Assembly (NCBI RefSeq): GCF_051622035.1
Contig: NC_135365.1
Location: forward strand, 15,790,001-15,854,000
From: Arctopsyche grandis
Lineage: Eukaryota; Arthropoda; Insecta; Trichoptera; Hydropsychidae
Direction: 5' to 3'
DNA length: 64,000 bases
Positions 37,514-50,292 of the stretch are shown here, one piece after another; position 1 is the first letter of the stretch; every line of letters starts with the position of its first letter. The notes below the pieces were generated by a model, which saw nothing but the letters and a program-made list of their open reading frames with translations, had not been told where the DNA came from and did not search any database. The translations under genes and the position numbers were made by a program.

Positions 37514-38738
37514 GTCATCGACTTTAGATAGTCTTTAATTAATATTATGTATTAGATGTATTATGAACATTTATAAGGATTGTAAATAGGTTTTTGAGCT
37601 CTTTTTCCTATTATGCTTTAGATTAACATTAGAATAATATAATACTGTGATTACTTACCAAATTAAATTTAAATTGTAAAATAGAAAATGATCAGTAGAT
37701 CAGTAGCTATTAAAATAGATATAAGATGTATTGTGAACATACATAATTTCGTAATAATAAAAAGCATTTAAAAATCAAAAAAAAATCAAATTTTGTAATG
37801 CAGATTTTGTAATTTCTTTCAAAAATTACTCACAATGTTGTTGTATTTGTTTGATCTGTGTTGCTTATGGTGTAATATCCTGGAGGAGTGTATACATTAG
37901 TCTGGAAAACAGCTTTTAATCCTGGCTCATCGTAGCAGGGAAAACCGCTCCTGGCATATATTGGTTCAAAATGTGTTGTTGCTAAGTGTCTAAAAAATCA
38001 AGCTCAAATGTAAAATTAAAAAAAATCTGTTCGCTTCAATCTATCATTCTATGGCAGAGACAACTTCTTGCAAAACGGATTAAAGGATAACTTTCAAGTC
38101 AAAAAGTTTAAATGAAAAATGTATGTACAATATTTAGTTAATCATCTTTTCCCAAACCTTTTAGTATTGTTGGCGTCAGTGTAATAACTCAAGTATACAC
38201 CATGCAAATTGTTTCTGTACATACCCACATAGTTTATATTGATAACGTAGATTTGGTTGACGGTCAAGTTTTGTGTTAAATGAATGGTCCAAAAGTTCGT
38301 GTCATCCGTAGCCGATATATGACGATCGTATAAGTTGACGTTTGATTTCTTCGCCATGACGTTTATGTTATTAATGACCTTCACATTTGAATGAAGTACT
38401 ATTTTATTGACTGGGGTATTAGTCGTCATATCGATGGCGACTTCGCCAGTGAATGTTTTATTCGGGTCGTTGGGATCAATTCTTAAAATGATGGTGTAGT
38501 ATGAAGGTATCGTTGGTCCAGGAAGTCGGTATTTGGCGTAATCAGCTCTTTGCTTTGGGAGTGGTTCTAGATCGGATGTTGGCTCTTGAAAAGGCCGTAA
38601 ATCGTTGGATGCTGCTACCAATGTAGCCATAGTCAATATAAAAAGGGCGATTGCTATCATGTCTGCAAATTTATATACATATGTATATGTATTATAATGA
38701 TTAGACCTACACTAGAGTCAAATTGATATAGTTGATTG

Positions 38739-39757
38739 TAGGGGTTCCAAAAAACCGCCCGAAATAAAAAGCCGGTTTTCGGTTTTTTTACAAAGAAAAA
38801 GCCGGCTGGCCGGCTTTCACCGGTTTTAGAAAAATACGATTTTTTTAAGTTTAAAATATTTATATCGAAAAAAAAATGTAAATATGTATATATTTGCATA
38901 ATATATATCTATATTATGCAAAAAAAATAGTTTTTTATAAATTAAATTAAGTTATAAACATTATGAACTTTCATAAGATCATTACTTTATATTATTATTA
39001 CAAATATTACAAATAATAAAATTTGTATTATATGTACATATATCGTAAAATGGCAGATCCTAAATACGCACATATAATTAAATGATTTAAATAAGCTAGA
39101 TATATTATAGATAAAGAGATTTCAAAGTTGTTTTTACGCATTTGTTTTAGCTTAAAAAATCCAAAAGCAACCGTTGCAAATTTCGGAAACAAATTAATTT
39201 GAAACGGCAAATTCATTTGATCACGAACATTTTAAATCCATAATAAAAGTAGTTATAATATGTGGCCTCAATATTTAAAGGGCAATTCCTTCGAAGAAAA
39301 ATCAATTATATTTCGGAAATTCCTATGCATTTTGCCATAAATCATTTGACTACTTTTTTTGATGTTTTCAAGTACAAGGATTTGCGATAGATAAGGATGC
39401 TTTCTATACCTGAAGTTGGGTAGGCCATTGAAACTGCATACTTTCAATAATATTTTATTGGTTTATGACCTGGTCCATTACTAAATCTCAAAGAAACCGC
39501 TCAAGAAAGAAAGTAATGTAGCTATTTTTTTGTTCAAAGAAATATACGCCTATTACCTAAGATCGTTTATACACGTTTATTTTGATCTTTCATAGAAATT
39601 TAAAATTCATAATTGTTAATTTTGAGGAAAAAAACATTAATTAAAGAAAACCTTAAAAAGCCGGTTGATCGAGCCAAAGAGCCGGTTTTCGGTTTTTTGA
39701 AAAATGGTCAAAAAGCCGGTTTTTCGGTTTCGGTTTAAACCGGTTTGGAAGCCCTAA
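38739..39757. mobile_element. Non-autonomous hAT element in copy C 5' UTR intron
   Basis: The 1.0-kb insertion has imperfect inverted ends (taggggttccaaa and tttggaagccctaa) and an 8-bp target duplication, gttgattg, at 38731-38738 and 39758-39765. The matching region of copy B (near 51626) has a single uninterrupted gttgatt. Subterminal copies of aaagccggttttcgg occur at both ends in both orientations, as seen for transposase-binding repeats in hATs. No transposase frame is visible. Confidence 0.78.
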
Positions 39758-39873
39758 GTTGATTGTATCAAGTGAACATACAATTAATTATAAACATTAA
39801 TAACAGTAATATATACATAATAATTTTTTTACAGAAAATGAGAAGTCAAGTTTAATAAAATCAATTAACTCAC

Positions 39874-40001
39874 CTCCCAACATGTATCTCATTGATATTT
39901 TATTGTATAATTTTGCACAAAATTAATATTTCGAAGAGTGGAAATGTTCCGTTCACTTATTTGCGACAACTGAATATGTTTGTGAATTCTTGCTTATTAT
40001 A
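39874..40001 (-). promoter_or_regulatory. Core promoter and non-coding exon of aminopeptidase copy C
   Basis: On the minus strand a TATA element (TATAAT, 39996-40001) lies 30 bp upstream of an arthropod initiator, TCAGTTG, whose A is at 39971. The putative first exon runs 39971-39874 and ends GGGAG before GTGAGT, a good donor. The coding exon acceptor (TTTGCAG) precedes ATG 38660. Exon 0 contains ATGAGATACATGTTGGGAG, which after splicing stays in frame with the main ATG, so translation might begin seven codons earlier. Copy B has the same promoter at the same spacing. The assignment is inferred from sequence and paralogue conservation. Confidence 0.75.
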
Positions 40002-40445
40002 AAGGTAAGCTTATTTTTATTTTTCTCATTGTAAAGGAAAATGAGTGGCAGTGATTTGTAATGACAAGACTAAGTGTCGTTTAAATATGTATAAAATATC
40101 TTTGTTTGCTTGTAATTGTTTGTTGAATAATTAATTTCATAGTAAATACGCGATCGATGGACAACTTATCGCTTACTACAAAGTTTATTCCCATTTTAAA
40201 TTGATATGAAAACTTTCAACGACTAAAATTAGAATTGGCTTAGAATCATAATCAAGTTAAGTTTTCTGAATACTATTACAAAAATCATCTAAAATGTGAA
40301 AAATATTAGTATCAAAAGATTATTTTATGAAATGTAGTTACAATCGTTTTTAGTTTGAAAGTCAACTTTTAATTTCTATTGGTATGACGTAGACTCGTTT
40401 ATTGGATTTTATTTATATTAATTACATACAAATTATTTTTTCTAG

Positions 40446-40547
40446 ACTATTAGCAACAACACAATTTGATGCAGTGAGTGCCAGAGCTGCTATTCCTTGC
40501 TGCGATGAGCCAGGATTAAAACCAGTCTTCCATAATATAACATCATT
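40446..40547 (+). pseudogene. Orphan aminopeptidase exon 2 in reverse orientation
   Basis: A plus-strand segment with acceptor tttctag and donor gtaagt encodes [15 protein letters not shown], then [11 protein letters not shown]. This matches exon 2 of the neighbouring aminopeptidases ([25 protein letters not shown]). It is 102 nt against 156 nt in copies A and C, an in-frame loss of 18 codons near the 3' end, with both splice phases kept. No exon 1 or exon 3 homologue flanks it on the plus strand. It is the relic of a fourth, inverted gene copy. Confidence 0.8.
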
Positions 40548-41434
40548 GTAAGTTTTATTTTTAAAGTATTTTTATAAACTGCATTACATAATTAATTATT
40601 TATTTTTAAAAGCTTTTTTTAACTTTCAATTAAATAACATTTTCATTTACAAAACCATTCAACAATCATATTTGTACATTTACTTTTTATTTCAACTAAA
40701 TTGTATTCATTGTTACTTACAATGAACATAATGAAATATAGTACGTAGTAGTGAATGTAGTGAAATCCATATTTATAAAGTACGCCAAATTTTCGTGCGC
40801 CGGGAGATCAAAGGCCCTTTTTCTTGTGCTACAGAAGCCATAGAAAGTGGCTGTGATTATTTGGTCGCATGTACTTAAAACGGTATGATCTATTTTTGTA
40901 ACAAATACTATACAAGTGATCGTGCGACAAAAAAAATCGCAAGTGTGTATGGACCTATGTAAAGGTTTACAATAAAAAAGTGAAAAAATCATTGTTTTCT
41001 TATTAGTACGAAGAATTCGAAAGTTCTTATGATATAATTTGTTTTTATGATTAAATTTCGATAAGGCGGACTTATCTAATATTTATATACATATTAATAT
41101 GTCAACGAACGCGTCTTCTTCATCGTTGCGTCATCCACGCGTAATCTTCGTCATCACCCGTTTTATTGAAATCTTGTATGTTTTTTTCGTTAAAAAAATC
41201 GTTTTTGAACATATGAATGTCATATTATGTCCCGTTATTTTTTACCCGGTAGATATTATGTCGAGGACATTGTGTCGTTCGCCGTTTTATCCGGGGATGT
41301 TTTGTCGTGGAACAATATCATATGTATGCATCTTCATTGCGCTCTAACAGGTTTGACTTTGATTGCCATATCTTAAATTCCAAAATTATGCATTGACGTA
41401 GGTACATTTGCGCAAGATTAATTTGATTTAAATA

Positions 41435-41712
41435 TTGTAACTTGGGTACATCAGAGATGGTATCCACTATCTAAGCGCATTCGTGGGTGAAAAATAGAGA
41501 CCCCGAATTAGACTAGACCTTTACGTGCCTAGACAATAGATATATAAATGGATCGGGAAAGCTTTGGTGAGAAATTTGTCCTTTATAAGGAGGTACACAC
41601 GGTAGATAAGATTATTCTGGAGTGAGAGGTGGATCCGTGTAGATCTATTGATTCGTTGAATAAATGCTGTGAAGTGACTTTGGCTTTTCATTTGGATCCT
41701 GAACTCACCCCA
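41435..41712 (+). mobile_element. Possible solo LTR (tentative)
   Basis: The block contains a TATA-like tatataaatgg near 41540, an aataaatgctg near 41660 and an end resembling a retroviral-type LTR terminus (caccccaacgcaaca). The start is uncertain (tgtaactt at 41435) and no exact target duplication could be fixed. It may instead be an unrelated repeat. Confidence 0.3.
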
Positions 41713-43624
41713 ACGCAACAATATCTTTATGAAACAGTAGTATGTAAGTATTTTCATATTGAGATATAAATATTTATATTTAAAACATTACATAAAATAA
41801 TAACAAATAAATCTATGTGTATTGTATTTTATTTTTTTATTTATTTTCCATCAATCAATCAAGCACACTCGTCTAACATATTGCTCCAAAGCGACAAGTG
41901 TGCTAAAAAGATTAAGAAAGGACAAATAAAAAAAAACATGACATAAAAAAATTCTTAAAAAATTCAATACTAAACAAACTAACTCAACCTTTCTAATTGG
42001 TCGCGACTTCCGTAACTTAGGAAGTGGTGCAGAGAATGAAGAGAGATGTGACAAATGTCAATGGCACCATCCAGTGAATTTAAGAAACGGAGAATTTTAT
42101 ATTTTGGTTAATATTAATACTATTGAAATTCATGGAATGTTGAAGTTGTGTGCTTTATTTCATTGAACTGCATCTGTATATGTATCTGGATACATTTCTA
42201 TGTACATATATGTATGTACATTAGTCAGAAGTGAAAAATGCAAATTTTGAATTTGAATCATTGGACCTAGGGAAAACTTGCGTCGTATCAGGGAAACGTT
42301 AAATGAAAAGTATTATTAATCGCATAATTGACACAAAAACATATACATAAATGTATAATATTCATTTGACCATTTTTGCAGAGGAAATTACAAAATAAAG
42401 ATGTAACATAAGTAATCTATGTATTTATGTATTATAGTAAATGTCGATGGCTTGGTGCAGTCCAGTTCTGTGTGTTTTGAGATAATCGAATTTTAAGTTT
42501 GTAGATGCTGGGATAATTCAGCTTTTTACTTTTAAGGTAATTTATATACATCCATTATAATTGCATAAATGAATCTGAATGTGGACATGTTATATTTACA
42601 AAATTATGAATAAAGGTTACAGTATATATTTTCATGAAATGTTTATCATGAGTGTAACAAAATTACATTTAAATGATAAAAAGGAAAAAGAATCCAATCA
42701 ATGGATCATACAATATAATAAGTAATAAATTTATAAAAGTGAAAGACATTACATTAAAATAAAATTACAATAAAAGAATAAAACAAATCTTATATAAAAT
42801 TTATCCTCATCATCACAACTGTTTTCAAATATTATAGTACAATAATTAGATGACAAGTAATCAATCAGTTTCTTATACTTAGCAGGAATAATTCTACGCC
42901 CTAAAAGAAAATCCAAGTCTTTTTTCTTGGCTTGACTGATTGGTAGCCGGTTGGAATATAGTTGAAAAGCAGTTCGAAATTTAAATTTTTTAAACTTATA
43001 ATGTTCGCATGTACACATATTATAACGTAATTTGTTTACGAATCGTATATCTATTCGACTTTCACCTGTACTTTTTTGTTAGCTCGTCTGTTTTATGGCT
43101 CATGCTTTCGTTCTTTTTAATCTACTTGTCTACAATTTTAGTTTCGTAAGAGTAGCAGTCTGAAGAATGGTTCCTTGGCTCTTTCCACATTATTGGAACT
43201 GCAAACAGCATGTGACGAGATTTTCCATTCAGCCACTCAGTGAACTGGGAAACACATCCTAAACAGCAATAGATATACATACATATTTGGGCCCAAACCT
43301 TATACCGTATCCAAATGTACGCCCAATGTAGAGTTCATGACTTTTTAATGACTCGGATAATATTTCTTTTTTGTGATTTCATTTCACCTCACAAGTAAAA
43401 AAATTGTCAAGATAATTCACACAGTTCAACAATAAATTATACACAGCTTGAGTGGTTCACAAATTTGGTTAGTCAAATTGATCCGGGTAATAAGGGAGTA
43501 GAAATGCACTTCACGAATGGTAGTGAGGAAATGAAAAATTTAGAATATAAAGCGTCATTCTCAAACACGCGTAAGATCCTGAAATTACTCATTGTCGGGA
43601 AACCCCAAGTCGTGCCGCTATTAA

Positions 43625-43834
43625 CCACTTCATAGTCATAAGCGCACCGGTGCGCTCTCCTTCGTATTTAAGGCTATGACTCGAAATTAATTTTGGTTTC
43701 TTCACAGCGACATCTAAAAATATCCTGTGATTTTATTGAAATTGAAAAAAGTCAAAAAAGATTCAAAGGTTGGCACTAAACACATATAATAAAATAATCG
43801 AATCAGTTTCTACAAACGCGTGACCATTAAGTGG
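43625..43834. mobile_element. Putative piggyBac-like MITE
   Basis: A short element of about 210 bp has imperfect inverted ends (ccacttcatagtcataagcg and cgcgtgaccattaagtgg). It is flanked by TTAA at 43621-43624 and TTTA at 43835-43838, which would be a one-base-decayed TTAA duplication. Near the left end lies the 16-bp palindrome agcgcaccggtgcgct (43641-43656). It encodes nothing. Class is inferred from the TTAA target only. Confidence 0.5.
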
Positions 43835-43967
43835 TTTACCAACATCAGATTTATCCAGAATAAATATCCAGCTATTAGGTGAATAAAAATGCATGGTTAA
43901 AATGACCATTGTTTGAAAGCTGGTTTGAAAATTAGAAATTCAAGAATTAAACATGTGGAATAATTGA

Positions 43968-44304
43968 TTTTATATTGAAATGTACATCGTACAAGTTACA
44001 AAATTGCTAATTGATATTAAATTTTCAATCACCAATATTCAATTAGCAAAAATTTCCATATTCAATATGACGGTTATGAAGAGCGAAAGGAAGTTGGTTT
44101 TAAATTTGTATAATTAAGACTGTGAAAAAGAAATATTTCGCATGTATTGTATTGCGCAACAAGAAGTGCTCTCGTTGTTTCATGAGAAACGTTGAATGTG
44201 GAAATGTCTACTAATTGAATATTGGTAATTGAAAATTTAATATCAATTAGCAATTTTGTAACTTGTACTGTATATATGTATGTACATTTCAATATAAAAT
44301 ATAT
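43968..44304. mobile_element. Foldback/MITE element with ~95-bp arms
   Basis: The left arm (about 43968-44065) contains attttatattgaaatgtaca, acaagttacaaaattgct and aattgatattaaattttcaa. The right arm (about 44192-44304) is its reverse complement with few mismatches. A spacer of about 125 bp lies between. It is AT-rich with no coding potential and is the type of structure left by foldback or MITE elements. Confidence 0.7.
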
Positions 44305-47300
44305 ATGCTAATTTGGGAGTAAAACATACACTTGCAATAAATGGAGGCTGATGCACAAATTCTGGTGACTTTTTCAATTTCTGACGGAATCAACAGGCAA
44401 AATTATATAAGAATCAATTATAATTGTTCCGGTAGCAAAACCATTGTTTTACAGTGATATTGACGAAATAATATATTTGAATAAGGCTATATATCTTCTG
44501 AAATCTACTATTTGGATATTAATACTTTTTCAACATGAAGGTTTGATACAGATGGACGTTTGTACATATACGATAACTCAATTTTGGTAAAAATTGGACA
44601 TACAATATCTGTGCACCAAGCCATTGATGTACATACATTCATATAGGTATGTATTATTGTGTAATGTATATAGAAAATATTTTGATCAAATACATATATT
44701 GGGAAGATTGTTAAATTTAAAAAAATGAATAAAGCAAAATTTGTAAAAATAATATAACAATCGTTGTTTTTCAGCCTTTTCCTAGATAATAGTCGTTAAA
44801 TATAATTTCCAAAAGTAGATGAACTTATCACGTTTTCCAACAACCAGGGATCAATGTCGGGCAATATTCCATCAAGCCATGCCTTATTTTTCGCTATCAG
44901 GGATTGAGCTCTAACTACAGCTTTCTTCTCATTCTTCGTAAAATCTGCGGTCTCGGCGAATTCATTAAACTGTAATAAATTATAATAAAAATATTTTTTT
45001 AAATAAAAAAAACTGTAAAAATATAATCAAAATTATATCGTATAATATATACACACTTGATCCAAATTTTCCTTGGTGACGATGAAATTTGCTATTTGGT
45101 TGATTATAGATACCGTATACATAGGCATGCTGTAAAAGACATGGGTTAGATTCAATAATTATATTTATTAATAAGATGTTTTAATTCAAATAAAAAAATA
45201 AAAAATAAACGTGATTACATGGATTTGATAGTGGGGAAGTTCGTCGTAATGAATTTTACGGCTTGATCAACACCCACATGTCCAGAATTAATTACAGATT
45301 TTACAACAGTGTACCTGTGGCTACTGTCGAACAGTCCAGAATTATTTGTTACAGTTAACATTAAGTAACTGAAAGATATAATACAATTATTTTCAGATTT
45401 TGTGAATTCGCGTATTTATAAGAAAAACCCTTTTATTATTTTTATGTGATTTATTGTTCGAAACTCATTCCACAAGACTTACTCTTGAAGGATTGTAACA
45501 TCCTCGGAGCAGGCAAGATATGTGAGAATGGTGTCCTTTTCAGAATCGGACGTTGAGTTGATGTACTTATTCCAGAAGAATTTCCACAAGTCCTCCGTGG
45601 CGTCGCGAAATCCCGAACAATAAACAGAATCCTTCACATCAGGATCAGTCGTCGCGTCTTAATAATAAAATAAAGTGATTAATAAATTAAAATAAAATGA
45701 GTAAATGAATAAATTAAAAGAAAAAGTAAAATAAAACAAAACTTTAGATAAACTTACTATAATTTTGGGTTAAAAGTTCAAGTTTCCTGTTAGAATTTTT
45801 CCTGCAGTCGTTATTTCCTGCGTTACAAGCAATGTCCAAAATTACATTTCTTTTCATTCTTGTGATATAATCGTCATTTGGTTTCGGTTCAAAACCTATG
45901 CTTTGGTAAACTTTATTGGTGATTTGAAGTAAAAATTCCTAAAAGTTATTAATAAATGAAATTGTTATTCACTGAAATATATTACATATGTACATATATT
46001 TATTATGGGCTAAGCAACAAAATCGAATTTTTGATTTCCATCGATGGATCTACCGATGTAAGTAGAAAATTGCCTCCTATCAAGGAAACGTCAAATGATA
46101 AAAAAATCGTCGTGACAAGGTTATTTTGATCTCCTTATATTTCACAAAAGTTTTTTGGCATTTTTTGTATTCAAACCCAAGGAAGCTCTCAACGACTTTA
46201 ATTTTCAAAATAATAACTGTGACATGAAAAAATTATGATTTTCTGACAAGAACGCTTTTCCTATACAACTACTAATTTTGAGCGCGCTTTATATTGGGGA
46301 TTTTCAGGCGAAATGGCGTATTTGAACTCCTGCTAATCGGCTAAAACTAGTTTTATGATTGAGTAATTTACGTGACTCGTTTATTTAAATTTCATTAATA
46401 TCTTGCGTATATATTTTTTAAGACTAAAAAATATTAAATTATTGAAGGCCACATATGTAGTCAGTTATGTATTTTAAATACCGTATATTTATTAAAATTG
46501 GTAGCAGCTGGCATCATCAAGCTTAATGTTTTTATTCTAGGTAAGACAGCCCACCAAGGAATGTAATCGGTTTCTTCTTTTAAGTGGAATAACAAATCAA
46601 ATGCCGTGGTGTAATTCTATAAAAAAAAGTGTCATAGCATTAATAAATAACCAAATTCATGTTGTTTTATTTTCAAAAACTGAAAAACAAACCAGACGTA
46701 ACGTTCTCGCCAATTCTAAAGAATCATCAACTAATTGAACTCTATTTAAAAGATGAATACTGCTGAGGTTAGCCTTCAAAGCTTCCGTCAAAAGTTTCCA
46801 ATTCTTGTCGTCGTACATCACACGATAGTAACCTAATACATGATTACAATGAAATTTAGAAATAATTTAATACATAAAGAAGATAAAACGAAAAACGAAT
46901 CAAAGCACTATACCAGTTCCTTGCTTGTTAAATATAAACCAACTATCTTCGTCTAACTCCAAGGGTATATTTAAAACGGTATCGTTTGGGCTGAACCATC
47001 TTTGCACTAACGTATTCTCAAAATCACCCCCTTTAGATGTGACCCAAGTTATTGGAATCCACCATTTTTCGGAAGACGTAATATTCTTTTTATGAAACCG
47101 TGACTGAAAAAATCGCATCATTTCAATTAATTTATGCGTATATTAAAATGTGCATCAATAGTAATACATATGTATTTACTCATACTTGTTTCAGCATTAT
47201 GGATCCGTTGTTACCACTTGTGGCCGTGACCAGAGGATATCCAGGTTGAGTTGACCAAATTCCAAAGATATCTGTAACTGTTAAATCATCTGGTAGTATA

Positions 47301-48843
47301 TTTTTTCCATCGGCTGCTGCTTGAAGACCGTCGAATAGTTTTTGTGGCTCTGCAAGGCCTAGAGGACTAAAATCAAGATACACATGTTTTCAATGCTTTT
47401 TAATTTAGAATTAAAGTTATATTAAATATAGTTATAGAAATTACTTAGATTTCAAATAATTGTGGAGACCTTGTCTAAAAATTGCCGTTCCTAAGATATG
47501 TTCCATCATTCTTATCACACTTCCATATAAAAGACATATAATTTTTACATGAAAAAAATGCTACAGAATACATGGCTAAATATTTGGTACGTCAAAAAGC
47601 ACATTTTGCATACGCTATTTCGTTTGAATTAAATAAAACCTCTATTGGGGAGGCGACAGAAGATGTCATTGGGTTACTAGATTCTTCAGAATCTATTTTC
47701 ATGGCTCTATGAACTACTTCAACGTATTGGTCCATTGTTCGCCATTCTGGTGCAACCTTTTAGAAAGTATAAAAATTTTATTCTACATACATACTTTTAT
47801 TTAAATTATAATACTTAAAAATCAATTATACTTCTTGGGTAATGTAATGTTCAAAATAAGTGCCAAATCCTTCACTTAGCCACAGATAATCCCACCATGC
47901 TGGACTGACTTCGTCCCCAAACCACAGGTGGCTAATTTCGTGGGACATCGCTGTAGCAATTCGCTGCTTCCCTGTCGTAGGTGTAACTCCAGGAATATCC
48001 AACAAATTGTTCTCTCTAGAGTGCAAATGGTACATCAAATATAAAAAGTCAAAAGTATTTTATAGAGTTCAAATAAATTCTTACTCATATATGATAAGAC
48101 CCCAATTTTCCATACCACCTGCTGCGTTCGGAATGGCGATGTTGTCTAGCTTTTTGAGCGCATATGTGATGTTGGTGTATTTTTCCATACAGTTGATACT
48201 CTTCTCGCCGAAATCCAGAGCGAAATCCATATAAGGTTCAGTGTTGGGTTTGCTAAATATTCTGAACTTCTTCGGGAACACTTGAGATGGTCGATCAAGA
48301 TTGGATTTGTAAATAAAGTCAGTGATTGCGAAAGCAATCAAGTAAGAAGACATTCGAAGCGTTGGTTCAAATGCGAAAAATAAGCTCAAATGTAAAATTT
48401 AAAAAAAAAATCTGTACGCTTAAATCTATTATTGTATGGCAGAGGAGAATGTAATTTCTAGCAAAATAGATTAAAGGATAACATTCAAGTCAAAAAGGTT
48501 AAACGACAAAAGTACAATATTTGACAAAGTACCGTGCTTTTCCCAAACCTTTTGGTATTGTTGGTGTCCTTGTAAGAACTCAAGTAAACTGCATCGTCTC
48601 CGTACATACCCACATAGTTTATATTGATAACCAGTGGCGGCTCGTGATAATTTTTAGTGGCGGGGCTGCACTGAAAAGATGTCTAAAACATGTCACCATA
48701 ATTGTTCTATCATGTCATAACAGTACGACCATAATTGTTCTATCATGTCATAACATAACAGTTTTGGCGTACGACCACTTACATGTGGATTTAAGTACTA
48801 TTGAAAAATACCATTAACGGGGAGCGTCCAAACGCGATGAAGA

Positions 48844-49823
48844 TTACGAAAAATACGCTGCTACTCCAGTAAGATTGCTAAAAAAAATTCGCGCTTGCTG
48901 GTTTCGCGACCCGGCTTTCTCAACAACTAAATTAAGTTGATGAGCATAACAGTGAACGAAGTGTGCATTTTTATAAGTTGGTTTCAAAATTTTCTGTACA
49001 CCTCCCCTCTCTCCGCTCATTACAGCGGCACCGTCGTAAGTTTGAGCAATAAGTTTTTCATTGTCATCGTTTAAAACTAGTTTTAATTGTTCAGTAATGC
49101 ATGCGCTCTTATTTTCCGGATTAAAAAAAACCCCAAAACCTTTCAAAAACTTTACCCCCTAATTCGTAACGAAAAACATTAACCTGTTGACAATGTATCG
49201 ATACATCGGTTGTTTCATCTGCCATAACAGCTAGATAAGTTGCTTTTTTTATTTCAGCACTTATTTGTTCCCTACACACGTTCAAAATAAAATCTAAAAG
49301 TTCATTTTGAATAGTTTTTGATGTCCCTTTAAAAACCGAAGAAGTTTGAAAATGTTTTTTTAAAGAATCGTCGAAATTTTGTGAATATTCTAGATGCCCC
49401 CGAAAAACTCCTGTATTTTTTGAATTATCTGTTTCATCGTGTCCCCTCATTGGCATTTCAAATTTACCGCAAAATTTAATCAATAATTTTAAATAAAACA
49501 TCCCGATTTTTTTTGACGTTTTCGTTATGCTTATCTATTTCCCGCCGACAAGCTTCGCTTAAATGGGTTTTTATATTAGCCGATCCAAAAATCGTGATAT
49601 TACACACATTTTTTAAGTGTTCGACACTTCCCTCGTGTTATTTAATTTTATCGTTTAAATGTTTTAAGTCAATAACTCCTGTTTTATAAATGTCTGGATT
49701 AAATTTTCGCGAGTAACTAAAAGATCTACTAGTTGCAGGCTGTGAAATAATTAAATTGGGCGTGAGGCAGCCTAATGCTTTTATAGCGACTTTTTCGGTA
49801 AGTTCTAGTCGCGAAAAGTGCAA
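48844..49823 (-). pseudogene. Decayed hAT transposase (ZMYM/TTF-type)
   Basis: Three minus-strand fragments in different frames belong to one transposase. The N-terminal part is 49823-49638. The middle, 49501-49121, contains MADETTDVSIHCQQVNVF, matching the first catalytic-region motif of zinc-finger MYM-type hAT proteins. The third, 49146-48844, contains TYDGAAVMSGERGGVQ and VHCYAHQLNLVV. The C-terminal dimerisation domain is missing, consistent with an internal deletion. It is non-functional. Confidence 0.8.
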
Positions 49824-50292
49824 ATTTTGTAAATATTTTACTGAATTCTTTTTTCTTCCATTTTTAAAAGAAAAAAAATCTTAATATATTTAAATAAAAA
49901 TTACGAGAAAAAGTTAAACAGATTTGAAAAAAGTTTGCTGTTATCAAAATGAAAACGACTCACCGAAGTTTTGATGAGGGATCGTACACAACCAATTAAG
50001 AGTAACGAAAACGAATAAAGCTGTGATCGTGCGATTCAACTAATCAAATGTAAGATCAAGCGCGCGAAATCTTACACAAACTGACAGATGAATGTCGTTT
50101 AACAGGCGAAGGCTGCCGACTATCCAGCCCAAAACGCCAGAGTGAGTGAAAGAGAAAGAGCTATCTGCAGTTGCAAATAGCTCTTTCTCTTTCTCGTTTC
50201 GCAACTCCGGGCTGCGTGGCGTTCAGGGCGGCGCTGTAAAACTTTACAGCCAGTACAACAACATTTTAATTCATCTGTCACCATATAAGTTA

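Larger units (their letters stand above)
33678..37787 (+). mobile_element. Jockey-type LINE, nearly full coding region
   Basis: The element of about 4.1 kb has a 15-bp target duplication, aaattttgtaatgca, at 33663-33677 and 37788-37802. It ends in an A-rich tail (aaaatcaaaaaaaaatc). It encodes a zinc-knuckle ORF1 and an endonuclease/RT ORF2 of Jockey type, and lacks a 5' UTR, so it is 5'-truncated at or within ORF1. It lies in intron 2 of aminopeptidase copy C, antisense to it, 30 bp from exon 2. Unlike the other elements its frames are almost intact, so the insertion is probably fairly young. Confidence 0.9.
28133..38660 (-). pseudogene. Aminopeptidase N-like copy C, truncated pseudogene
   Basis: This is a minus-strand paralogue of the intact gene at 54579-63345 (M1 zinc aminopeptidase). 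Exons by homology are: 1, 38158-38660 (503 nt, signal peptide, ATG 38660); 2, 37834-37989 (156 nt); 3, 30296-30630; 4, 29386-29569 (184 nt); 5, 29170-29323; 6, 28998-29079 (82 nt); and a scrap of exon 7 at 28133-28184. Exon 4 keeps a perfect zinc site (HEISH plus Glu 19 residues on). Defects: exon 3 carries a net +11-nt expansion of a ggtt repeat that shifts the frame before the GAMEN motif, which itself reads GAIEN; a solo LTR is inserted at the end of exon 3; exon 7 is internally deleted and cut off by an RTE tail; exons 8-15 are absent. Introns contain two Helitrons and a Jockey-type LINE. Exon 1 ends at a weak donor (gtttgg). Confidence 0.9.
40548..44795. other. Intergenic AT-rich region between copies B and C
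   Basis: No protein-coding gene is supported. The stretch contains a possible LTR (41435-41712), a TTAA-flanked MITE and a foldback element (listed separately). It also has an inverted pair atggcttggtgca (about 42447) and tgcaccaagccat (about 44612) that might bound a 2.2-kb composite element. A block near 42237-42310 resembles DNA in copy B intron 10 (46020-46100; both contain a catatcarggaaacg-like stretch). The short ORFs have no recognisable domain. Confidence 0.55.
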
